Part shown: one piece after another, positions 1-6,617 of the stretch
Numbering within the stretch: position 1 is the first letter of the stretch
How the letters are laid out: each line of letters starts with the position of its first letter
Assembly: GCA_964585575.1 (NCBI GenBank)
Contig: CAZPEM010000043.1
Coordinates: forward strand, 1 to 21,968
Origin: UBA4655 sp964585575
Lineage (GTDB): Bacteria > Planctomycetota > Planctomycetia > Pirellulales > UBA1268
Direction of reading: 5' to 3'
DNA: 21,968 nucleotides
Notes under the pieces: generated by a model
Databases searched by the model: none
Seen by the model: the letters and a program-made list of their open reading frames with translations, nothing else
Told to the model about the DNA's origin: nothing
Translations under genes and position numbers: made by a program

Positions 1-399
1 GATGTCGTCGAGCCGGGAGAGGGCGCTGCGTTCGTCGCGGAGGCTCTGGAAATACCGGAGCGGGTCGGCGATCCGCCACCGAGCAAAGGTGTCGACCACG
101 ACGTAGAGCTTGTCGCGGGTCGTCATCTCGCTCGGCGGCCCGTCCCATTCGAGAATCCGCTTGTCGAACCGGTTCACGGTCTGGATGCCGGGCAGCTTGA
201 AGTGGAGGCCGGCGCGGTTGTCGGCATCCGGGGCGTTGATCGGGCTGCCCACTGGCCGGCCGAACTGCGTGATCACGACCTGCTCGGCCTCGTCGACCGT
301 GTAGGCCGAGGCGTAGAGCACGACCGCGAGCACGACGGCCGCGAAGCCGCCGATCGGCGAGAGGAGCGTTCGCAGGAGGTGATCGATGCGTTCGGTCAT
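1..399 (-). CDS. hflC: HflC, SPFH-family modulator of FtsH protease (N-terminal part, cut by window start)
   Basis: The minus strand reads in frame from an ATG at 399-397 to the window edge, giving 133 residues with no stop. The protein begins MTERIDHLLRTLLSP, has one membrane segment at about residues 18-33, and then a typical SPFH start with EQVVITQFGRPVG (about 39-51). LHFKLPGIQTVNRFDKR and the downstream DPLRYFQSLRDE segment match HflC. HflC forms a membrane complex with HflK that encloses FtsH and limits its access to membrane-protein substrates. The start overlaps the hflK stop by four bases (ATGA) and has no clear Shine-Dalgarno of its own, so translational coupling to hflK is likely. 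The C-terminal half lies outside the window. Confidence 0.9.
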   Translation of the reverse strand, partial: MTERIDHLLRTLLSPIGGFAAVVLAVVLYASAYTVDEAEQVVITQFGRPVGSPINAPDADNRAGLHFKLPGIQTVNRFDKRILEWDGPPSEMTTRDKLYVVVDTFARWRIADPLRYFQSLRDERSALSRLDDI

Positions 400-1394
400 T
401 GTGCGGGGCGGGGTGGCTGGAGATTCAGGAGCGGCAGAAGCTGCTTCGCATCCTCGTCGAGCACGATCTTGCCGCCGAGCTTCGGGATCACGTCGGAGAG
501 CGTCTCGAGGTAGAGCCGCTGTCGGGTGACCTCGGGAGCCTTGTCGTACTGCTCGAGCATCGCGCGGAAGCGGGCGACGTCCCCCTCTGCCTCGTTCACC
601 CGCTTCACGGCGTAGCCTTCCGCCTCGCTCAGTCGTCGCTGGGCATCGCCGCGGGCCCGCGGGACGACCTTGTTGTATTCGCCGTTGGCCTGGTTGATCC
701 GCTGCTCGCGTTCCTGCTGGGCGCGGTTGACCTCCTCGAAGGAGTGCTGCACGGCCGCCGGCGGATGGACGTTCTTCAGCTGCACCTGCTGCACGCGGAG
801 CCCCATCGCGAGCTCGCCGACGAGCGACGAGAGCCGCTCGATCGCCTCGTTCTCGATCCCCTGGCGGCCGATCGTGAGCACCTCGTCGACCGTGCGGTCG
901 CCGACCACCTCCCGCAGCACGCTCTCGGAGAGGTCGCGGAGCGTCGGGCCCGGCTCACGGAGGTTAAAGAGGTAGGCCGCCGGATCGTGGATCTCGTACT
1001 GGACGACCCACTCGACATGCGCGGCATTCAGGTCGCCGGTCACCATGTCGCTCTCACGTTCCTGCTCGTTCGACACCTGATCGGGGTTGCTCGAGCCGGG
1101 CGTGCCGAAGCCGAACTCGAGCTTCAACTGCCGCTTCACCGGCACGATCGTGACGCGGTCGATGCCGAACGGCAGGCGAAACCGCAGGCCGGGCTCCACC
1201 GTCCGGAGATATCGCCCGAAACGCTGCACCACGCCGACGCTCTCGGGGCCGACCGTGTAGAGGCATCGCACGAGCGACCCGCCGAGAAGCACGGCGACGG
1301 CCGCGACGAGCACCGCCGGGACGTGACGCTCCGGGCGGATCGTCGGCAGACGGGGGAACTGCGGAAACTGTGGGAACGGCGGGTCGGCGGGCAT
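396..1394 (-). CDS. hflK: HflK, SPFH-family modulator of FtsH protease
   Basis: A 332-residue protein. The first 22 residues are rich in proline and phenylalanine (PPFPQFPQFPRLP), where other HflK proteins have a disordered Gly/Pro tail. One membrane segment follows at about 26-45, then the SPFH/prohibitin domain (about 47-220) beginning GPESVGVVQRFGRYLRTVEPGLRFRLP, which is characteristic of HflK. The alanine- and glutamate-rich stretch at about 220-285 (VNRAQQEREQRINQANGEYN onwards) is the expected coiled coil. The tail carries VLDEDAKQLLPLLNL. It acts in the cytoplasmic membrane with HflC on FtsH. The adjacent hflC and the ATGA overlap support the call. The GAGG just upstream lies almost against the ATG, so the ribosome-binding site is weak or the mRNA is nearly leaderless. 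Confidence 0.92.
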   Translation of the reverse strand: MPADPPFPQFPQFPRLPTIRPERHVPAVLVAAVAVLLGGSLVRCLYTVGPESVGVVQRFGRYLRTVEPGLRFRLPFGIDRVTIVPVKRQLKLEFGFGTPGSSNPDQVSNEQERESDMVTGDLNAAHVEWVVQYEIHDPAAYLFNLREPGPTLRDLSESVLREVVGDRTVDEVLTIGRQGIENEAIERLSSLVGELAMGLRVQQVQLKNVHPPAAVQHSFEEVNRAQQEREQRINQANGEYNKVVPRARGDAQRRLSEAEGYAVKRVNEAEGDVARFRAMLEQYDKAPEVTRQRLYLETLSDVIPKLGGKIVLDEDAKQLLPLLNLQPPRPAQ

Positions 1395-1474
1395 ACCTCA
1401 GTGATATACTCGGTTTCGTGCGGCACCAAATGGCCGCCCAAACTCGCATGAAAACCGACGCAAAGGCGGTCTCC
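1395..1474. promoter_or_regulatory. Divergent promoter region, hflK / ThuA-like gene
   Basis: This is the only non-coding DNA between the two divergent genes, so it should hold both promoters. On the plus strand TATACT at 1405-1410 resembles a -10 box, but no good -35 hexamer lies 16-18 bases upstream. On the minus strand the same AT-rich patch reads TATATC about 10 bases before the hflK ATG. The assignment rests on layout more than on motif quality. Confidence 0.35.
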
Positions 1475-2512
1475 ATGAAATCCTGCGGAAAACCTCCCAG
1501 GTTCGTTCTCGGTGTCGTCGCCTGGCTCCTCGGTGTCGCGTGCTTGGCGACGCGGGCCGACGAGCGGTGGCTCGTCGTGGAGGGGGGTGAGGGGTCGGGA
1601 AAGGGAAAGCATGTCGTGCTCGTCAGCGGCGACGAGGAGTATCGCAGCGAGGAGGCCCTCTCGCAGCTGGCGAAGATCCTCGCGAAGCACCACGGGTTCC
1701 GCTGCACGGTGCTCTACGCGATCGATCCGGCGACCGGTGAGATCAGTCCCAACAAGGTCGACAACATTTCCGGCCTCGAGGCCCTGCGAACCGCCGACTT
1801 GATGGTGATCGCGACCAGGTTCCGGAACCTGCCCGACGAGCAGATGAAGGAGATCGACGACTATCTCCGGAAGGGGAAGCCCGTGGTCGGCATGCGGACG
1901 GCGACGCATGCCTTCAAGATCCCCGAGGGTCGTGCGTATGCGCACTACGGCAACTTCTACGCCGGAGAGAAGAAAGAGTGGGCTGACGGCTTCGGCCGGG
2001 CCGTGCTCGGCGAGAAGTGGATCAGCCACCACGGCCACCACGGCAAGGAGAGCACCCGCGGGATCGTCGCGCCGGCCGCGAAGGACCACCCGATCCTGAA
2101 GGGCATCCGCGACGGCGACATCTGGGGGCCGACGGACGTCTACGGCGTCCGGATGCCGCTGCCGGGCGACTCGAAGCCGCTCGTGCTCGGGCAGGTGCTT
2201 TCCGCGATGACTCCCGACTCCGCGCCGGTCGCCGGGGGGAAGAACGACCCAATGATGCCCGTCGCCTGGGTGAAGAGCTATTCGGTCGAGGGCGGGCCGT
2301 CCGGCCGCGTCTTCACGACGACGATGGGCGGATCGACCGACCTGGCCAGCGAAGGCCTGCGCCGGCTGATCGTGAACGCCTGCTACTGGGCGGTGGGGCT
2401 CGAGAACGCGATCCCGGAGCGGTCGGTCGTCGATCCGGTCGGCACGTATTCCCCGACGCCGTTCGGCTTCAATACCGCGAAGCAGGGGCTCAAGCCGGCG
2501 GACTTCAGGTAG
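1475..2512 (+). CDS. Secreted ThuA-like domain protein
   Basis: From the ATG at 1475 the product has 345 residues. The N-terminus is a signal peptide: basic MKSCGKPPRF, a hydrophobic stretch at about 11-24, and a likely signal peptidase I cut after TRA (residue 28). The remainder is a ThuA-like, class I amidotransferase-like fold: GKHVVLVSGDEEYRSEEA (about 44-61), a nucleotide-binding-like beta-alpha alternation, ADLMVIATRFRNLPDEQ, GKPVVGMRTATHAF (about 134-147) and a histidine-rich WISHHGHHG loop. Planctomycete genomes carry many such secreted ThuA proteins, often tied to sugar or carbohydrate use, but the reaction of this one is unknown. The start at 1475 is preferred because AAGGCGG precedes it; an in-frame ATG at 1448 would add 9 residues before the same signal peptide. 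The 3' end overlaps the convergent gene by 8 bp. Confidence 0.85.
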   Translation: MKSCGKPPRFVLGVVAWLLGVACLATRADERWLVVEGGEGSGKGKHVVLVSGDEEYRSEEALSQLAKILAKHHGFRCTVLYAIDPATGEISPNKVDNISGLEALRTADLMVIATRFRNLPDEQMKEIDDYLRKGKPVVGMRTATHAFKIPEGRAYAHYGNFYAGEKKEWADGFGRAVLGEKWISHHGHHGKESTRGIVAPAAKDHPILKGIRDGDIWGPTDVYGVRMPLPGDSKPLVLGQVLSAMTPDSAPVAGGKNDPMMPVAWVKSYSVEGGPSGRVFTTTMGGSTDLASEGLRRLIVNACYWAVGLENAIPERSVVDPVGTYSPTPFGFNTAKQGLKPADFR

Positions 2513-3452
2513 TCACCACGACGTTCCTCGTGAATGCCGCCGATGCCGGAAAGCGAAAGCGGTCGGGGTGGTGGACGCCGGCGAGTGCCTCGAGCGAGTC
2601 GACGAGCCGCGGCCCGGGCCGGTTGAAGAGGTGATGGCCGTCGATGGCGACGAGCCTTCCCTCGCGTGCGGCGCGGAGCCTTGCGAGCGGCTCGCGGACC
2701 GGCGGGGAAGCCGCCTCGGCGATCACGCGATCGAGCGTGAACCCGCACGGCACGAGCACGACGACGTCGGGATCGGCGGCGGCGACGTCGTCCCAGGAAA
2801 TCCAATGCGAGTGGGCGCCCGCCCGCCCGAGCACGTCGATGCCGCCGGCGAGCGAAACCATCTCCGGAACCCAGTTGCCGGCGGCCATCGGCGGATCGAG
2901 CCACTCGATCACCGCCACGCGGGGCCGCTCTCGGAACGTGCGGACCCGGCAGGCGACCGAGGCCACGCGGGCCCGGAGCCGGGCGACGAACTCGCGGGCC
3001 TTCGCGAGCGTGCCGGTCTCCCGCCCGACCGTGATGATGTCTGTCATGACGTCGTCGAGCGTCGAGGGATTGACCGCGATGACGCGGGGTGGCTTGGACA
3101 GCTTCGCGGCGGCCGCACGCACCTCGTCGGCGGAAACCGCGCAGACGTCGCAGGCAGCCTGCGTGAGGATCAGATCGGGGGCGAGCGACGCGAGCCGTGC
3201 GGTGTCGAGCGAAAAAAGCGGCGTCGGGCCGCCGGCCTCGCGGGACCTGCCGACCGCCTCGTGGATCGCCCGGCTCGAACCGGCGGCGTCGATGCGGGGG
3301 GCGGTGAGCGCCGGCAGCGAGAGCACCTCCGGCGGAAAATCGCACTCGTGCGAGCGGCCGACGAGTTGTCCACCGAGGCCGAGACCGCAGGCGATCTCCG
3401 TCGTGGCGGGCAGGAGCGAGACGATACGTGGTTGTGACGTGGTCGAGGACAT
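2505..3452 (-). CDS. BtuF-like cobalamin/iron-siderophore-type substrate-binding-fold protein, no signal peptide
   Basis: The product is 315 residues from the ATG at 3452. The opening PRIVSLLPATTEIACGLGL and VGRSHECDFPPEV are the N-terminal signature of BtuF/FepB-like class III periplasmic binding proteins. LASLAPDLILTQAACDVCAV and a second-lobe DPDVVVLVPCGF complete the two-lobe pattern. Family members bind vitamin B12 or chelated iron for ABC import. There is no signal peptide or lipobox, and no transporter gene lies beside it, so a periplasmic role is not shown; cytoplasmic members of the family annotated as cobalamin-binding proteins are known. An upstream in-frame ATG at 3533 would overlap the divergent cupin gene and adds no signal sequence, so the internal start is preferred. 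Its 3' end overlaps the ThuA-like gene by 8 bp. Confidence 0.75.
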   Translation of the reverse strand: MSSTTSQPRIVSLLPATTEIACGLGLGGQLVGRSHECDFPPEVLSLPALTAPRIDAAGSSRAIHEAVGRSREAGGPTPLFSLDTARLASLAPDLILTQAACDVCAVSADEVRAAAAKLSKPPRVIAVNPSTLDDVMTDIITVGRETGTLAKAREFVARLRARVASVACRVRTFRERPRVAVIEWLDPPMAAGNWVPEMVSLAGGIDVLGRAGAHSHWISWDDVAAADPDVVVLVPCGFTLDRVIAEAASPPVREPLARLRAAREGRLVAIDGHHLFNRPGPRLVDSLEALAGVHHPDRFRFPASAAFTRNVVVTT

Positions 3453-3525
3453 GGTCGAGTTCGTGGTCGTTTCCTGAAAGGATACAATTCGGCCGATCCG
3501 TGTCAGCCACCACAGGTGCCATGCC
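3453..3525. promoter_or_regulatory. Divergent promoter region, BtuF-like / bicupin genes
   Basis: This is the short non-coding strip between two divergent genes. On the plus strand TACAAT at 3483-3488 is a reasonable -10 box for the bicupin gene. TTCGTG at 3460-3465, 17 bases upstream, is a poor -35 match. No promoter for the minus-strand gene stands out. Confidence 0.3.
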
Positions 3526-4530
3526 ATGCTCATGCCCGCCCACGCCCATTCGCCGGCCGAGAAGCTCGCGGAGGCCGCCCGCTACCACGACTACCGCTAC
3601 GCGTCGAACCCGGTCGGCGACGGCACGATCGGCCCGATTCCAGCGGTCCAGTGGGGGGCGGACCTTCACGAGCAGGGGGGCACGCGGATCGTGCCACTCG
3701 ACAACTCCCAGGCGATCGCGACGACCTGTCCGGCCACGACGCCCGGGCTGCTCGCGAGCTTCGTCCACGTGCGGCCCGGGGACGCGATCGTCACCGAGGC
3801 CGATGCGACGAGCCAGCTCTTTTTCGTGATGCGGGGGTCGGGCATGTCGCAGCTGGCCGACACGATCGGCTCCGGCGGGCATCCCTCCGACGAGCTTCCC
3901 TGGCAGGCCGGCGACCTCTTCACGCTGCCGGCCGGCTGTCGGGCGACCCACGTCGCCGGCGACGATGCCGCCCTCTACTGGGTGCATGACGGGCCGCTGA
4001 TCCACTACCTCGGTGCGACGGCGTCGCGGCCGCGGTTCTCGCCGACGCTCTATCCGCGGGAGCAGATCCGGCGAGCGCTCGACGCCGTGGCCCACGACCC
4101 TTCGAGCGCGACGGCCAACCGCATCAGCGTGCTCCTCGGCAACCGCGTCTTCCCGCAGACACTCACGATCACCCACGTCGTCTGGGCGATGTTCGGCCTC
4201 TTGCCAGTGAACGCCGTGCAATCGCCGCACCGGCACCAGTCGGTCGCGGTCGACCTCGTCGTGGACGCGAAGCCCGGCTGCTACACGCTCGTGGGCGAGA
4301 AGCTCGACGGCTCGGGGGCGATCGAGAAGCCGAAGCGGTTCGACTGGAGGCCCCACTCGGCGTTCGTCACGCCGCCGGGCCTCTGGCACAGCCACCACAA
4401 CGAGTCGGGCCACCCGGCCCACATCCTGCCGATCCAGGACGCGGGCCTCCACACCTTTCTGCGAACCCTCGACATCCGCTTCTCGCGGAAGACGGCGGCC
4501 GGCTGCGAGGTGGTGGGGTCGGCCGGGTGA
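3526..4530 (+). CDS. Bicupin protein, gentisate-dioxygenase-like fold
   Basis: A 334-residue cytoplasmic protein without signal peptide or membrane segment. Two cupin barrels are visible. The first (about 74-165) contains FVHVRPGDAI, FFVMRGSG and WQAGDLFTLPAG but lacks the HxH metal pair. The second (about 228-315) has SPHRHQSVAVD, with His235 and His237, and PPGLWHSHHNES, with His288, His290 and His291, and so could bind a metal. This two-cupin layout resembles gentisate 1,2-dioxygenase and related ring-cleaving or sugar-binding bicupins, but the substrate cannot be read from the sequence and no aromatic-degradation genes are nearby. ATG codons at 3526 and 3532 are both possible starts and neither has a strong ribosome-binding site. 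It ends 21 bp from the convergent outer-membrane protein gene. Confidence 0.75.
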   Translation: MLMPAHAHSPAEKLAEAARYHDYRYASNPVGDGTIGPIPAVQWGADLHEQGGTRIVPLDNSQAIATTCPATTPGLLASFVHVRPGDAIVTEADATSQLFFVMRGSGMSQLADTIGSGGHPSDELPWQAGDLFTLPAGCRATHVAGDDAALYWVHDGPLIHYLGATASRPRFSPTLYPREQIRRALDAVAHDPSSATANRISVLLGNRVFPQTLTITHVVWAMFGLLPVNAVQSPHRHQSVAVDLVVDAKPGCYTLVGEKLDGSGAIEKPKRFDWRPHSAFVTPPGLWHSHHNESGHPAHILPIQDAGLHTFLRTLDIRFSRKTAAGCEVVGSAG

Positions 4531-4551
4531 GCGTTCGGCAGGGTTCCTGAC

Positions 4552-5826
4552 CTACCACTTCGCGTTGAAGCCGAGCGTCACGCCCTGGAGCACCGTGCCG
4601 CCGGTCGTGTCGATCTTTCCTCGAGCGGGCTCGTCCGGAACGATCCGCTGGCTGCCGAACTGGTTCGTCGGCTGGGCGATGCTCTCGAGCCAGAGGCCGA
4701 GGTAGCCGAACGTGAACTCGAAGTGGTCGGTGAGCGGGATCGTGCCCATGAACCCGAGTTCGCCGACGAAGGCGGCCGTGCCGGAGTCCTGGTAGGTTCG
4801 GCCGACGAGGCCAGCCGGCTCTCCGAGCGGCCCGTTGTGGTAGCTCGACTGCTGGGTGGCGATGTTGTAATACGCCCCCCCCTTCATCGTCGCGTCGACC
4901 CGCAGCCAGCCGCGGTCGAACATCCTTGCGTCGAAGCCGATCTGGTAGCCGTAGAGGCTGTTCACCGTGCTCGTGTCGTAGAGGTCCCGGTCGATCCTCG
5001 CGGGAAAGACGTCCGCCGGGCGGTACATGTCGAGGATCGAGGCCGACTCCCGCCACTCGACCCAGCGGAAGCCGCCGAGGAGCGAGATGTTGCGGGTGAA
5101 GCACTTCCGGCCGTTCACCTCGAAGCTCTTGATGCCGCTCGTCAGCTGAGCCGTTCCGGTGTCGAGCTCGGCCCACTTGTTGCCGTAGATGCCGTCCGGG
5201 CCGATCGTGTAGCCCTCATCGGACGGGACGGTCGCCTCCTCGGCGAGGAAGTTGAAGGCCTGGAAGTAGGTGAACTCGGTCGTGTGGCCGTGGCAGTCGG
5301 TGCGGAAGAGCGAGATCCGGGGGCCCGCGCCCATCGTGCTGTCGAGGTCGTGGGCGTCCATGACCGTGCCACCGACGGTCTCCGTGTCCTTATCCCAGCT
5401 CGAGAAGAGCGGCCGTTCCCGCGGCGCGTTCCGCCAGAGGAGCAGTGCGTCGAGCCTCGCCGTCCAGCGGGCGTTCGAGGCCGCTCGGCAGACCTGGAAA
5501 AGCCCGGGCGGGTCCTTGCACTGGACCTTGCAGCAGGCGTCACAGCCGCAGGAGCTGCCGTGGAAGACCGTGAGATCCGGGGCCGTGGCATCTGCATCGA
5601 GGAGCGCCGGCTGAGCGGTTGCGGCCTCGGCATCGGCCTCATCGTCGACATCGACCTTCACCGGAAGATCGCCGAGCGAATCGGTCGGTTCGCCGACGAC
5701 GCGGTCCGAGATGACGACCTCACCGGCTGCGAGCCCGCAGCAGTTCATCACCCCTCGATCGAGCCCCGTCGTTCCGGCCACAAGGATCAACGCGGCACAA
5801 AACGACCTGATTCCCCCGAATCGCAT
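4552..5826 (-). CDS. BBP7-family outer-membrane beta-barrel protein
   Basis: A 424-residue exported protein. The N-terminus has a signal peptide (MRFGGIRSFCAALILVAG) with a likely cut near LAAG at 31-35. An acidic linker (about 55-85) and a cysteine cluster at 93, 95, 98, 99, 103 and 113 follow. After that comes a barrel of alternating aromatic and polar strands: TARLDALLLWRN (about 122-133), TEFTYFQAFNF, SLLGGFRWVEWRES, YGYQIGFDARMFDRG and FEFTFGYLGLWLES. The chain ends LGFNAKW with a terminal aromatic, as outer-membrane barrels do. The LLGGFR strand motif and overall plan match the planctomycete BBP7 (beta-barrel porin 7) family; the function is unknown. Ribosome-binding site GGAG lies 8 bases upstream of the ATG. 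It sits 116 bp downstream of giant gene 1 on the same strand. Confidence 0.8.
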   Translation of the reverse strand: MRFGGIRSFCAALILVAGTTGLDRGVMNCCGLAAGEVVISDRVVGEPTDSLGDLPVKVDVDDEADAEAATAQPALLDADATAPDLTVFHGSSCGCDACCKVQCKDPPGLFQVCRAASNARWTARLDALLLWRNAPRERPLFSSWDKDTETVGGTVMDAHDLDSTMGAGPRISLFRTDCHGHTTEFTYFQAFNFLAEEATVPSDEGYTIGPDGIYGNKWAELDTGTAQLTSGIKSFEVNGRKCFTRNISLLGGFRWVEWRESASILDMYRPADVFPARIDRDLYDTSTVNSLYGYQIGFDARMFDRGWLRVDATMKGGAYYNIATQQSSYHNGPLGEPAGLVGRTYQDSGTAAFVGELGFMGTIPLTDHFEFTFGYLGLWLESIAQPTNQFGSQRIVPDEPARGKIDTTGGTVLQGVTLGFNAKW

Positions 5827-5834
5827 CGTGCGTT

Positions 5835-5838
5835 CTCC
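5835..5838 (-). promoter_or_regulatory. Ribosome-binding site of the BBP7-like gene
   Basis: GGAG on the minus strand, 8 bases before the ATG at 5826. It supports that start codon. Confidence 0.6.
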
Positions 5839-5847
5839 GTCGAGACT

Positions 5848-5871
5848 ACCGATCCGACCGGTTGAATCGGT
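5848..5871. repeat. Inverted repeat in the leader of the BBP7-like gene
   Basis: Arms ACCGAT (5848-5853) and ATCGGT (5866-5871) are separated by 12 bases that contain a further palindrome, ACCGGT. It lies 22-45 bases before the ATG, in the 116-bp spacer after giant gene 1. It could be an operator or an mRNA hairpin. It is short enough to occur by chance in this GC-rich DNA. There is no T run, so it is not a clear terminator. Confidence 0.25.
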
Positions 5872-5942
5872 CGTGTCGGTCGCCCGGCGGGAGGGTTCTT
5901 CCGGCGGTTCGTGTCAGGCAAGCTGGGGAAGCTGTGCGGGAG

Positions 5943-6617
5943 TCAGACCCGCCGCCAGTAGAATTCCGAGGCCACGGTGAGGGATCCAAGCCCGACAACG
6001 GGTCGGATGCCGAGTGAAGGGCCGATGGTGAGGCGGTATGAGCCGACTCGGCTGGTCAGGTTGGCCGGGAGGTTGAGGAAGTAGTTGCGGCCGCTCCCGG
6101 TGATCGTGGCGGTCGAGAGTGAGACCCTTTCTCGTTCGCCGTACATGAGTTGGAAGTCCGCGAGCGAGACGCCGGTGACGTCGGTCGAGAAGGAGATCGG
6201 GATCGAGGTCACGGAGCCGGTCGTGGTCGTGGGGGCGGCCGGATTCGTCGAGAACCCGACGGCGAAGGCCTGAAGCGCGCCATTCACATTGATGCCGCTC
6301 AGGACGACCGGAACGGTCGGAAGGCTCGCGAACGGGTTGCCTGCGATGTCGGAGGCGATGGGCGAGACGTTCGCGACTGAGATGATCGACAGCGGCGTGG
6401 CCACGGCGCCGGCGGCGACACGATAGCTGCCGTTGAGTTCGCTCCGTTCGGAGGAAGTCGAAAGCCTGACGACTGCGCCCGTGTTGAGCGTGACGTCGAT
6501 CGCGCTTCCCGCCCGCATGCGTTCGGACATGCGTGCGAAGATCGCGATCTCGGCATCAACGCCATAGCTGCCGGGGGCGGCGGTGGATCCCAGCGACAGG
6601 ATCGAGGGTGCGGTCTG
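5943..6617 (-). repeat. C-terminal domain of giant 1, paralogous to that of giant 2
   Basis: These 675 bases run from just after the last Ig-like repeat (conserved Asp codon at 6618-6620) through the stop. The matching stretch of giant 2 (18856-19530) is exactly the same length. Shared blocks include SERMRAGSAIDVTLNTGAVV, SVANVSPIASDIAGNP, ADFQL, ATITGSGRNY and GSYRL.IGPSL. By eye about two thirds of residues are identical. The DFQL...GSGRNY...LT...GSYRL pattern is a strand-rich module common near the end of planctomycete giant proteins and may be a surface-retention or export domain (inference). Confidence 0.8.

Noticed and set aside
1370..1474. Upstream start at 1370 for the ThuA-like gene
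   Set aside because: It would overlap the hflK start and bury the signal peptide behind about 35 residues without export character.
2383..4452. Minus-strand open frame of 689 residues spanning three genes
   Set aside because: It overlaps the ThuA-like, BtuF-like and cupin genes in other frames. Its Arg/Pro-rich translation has no domain.
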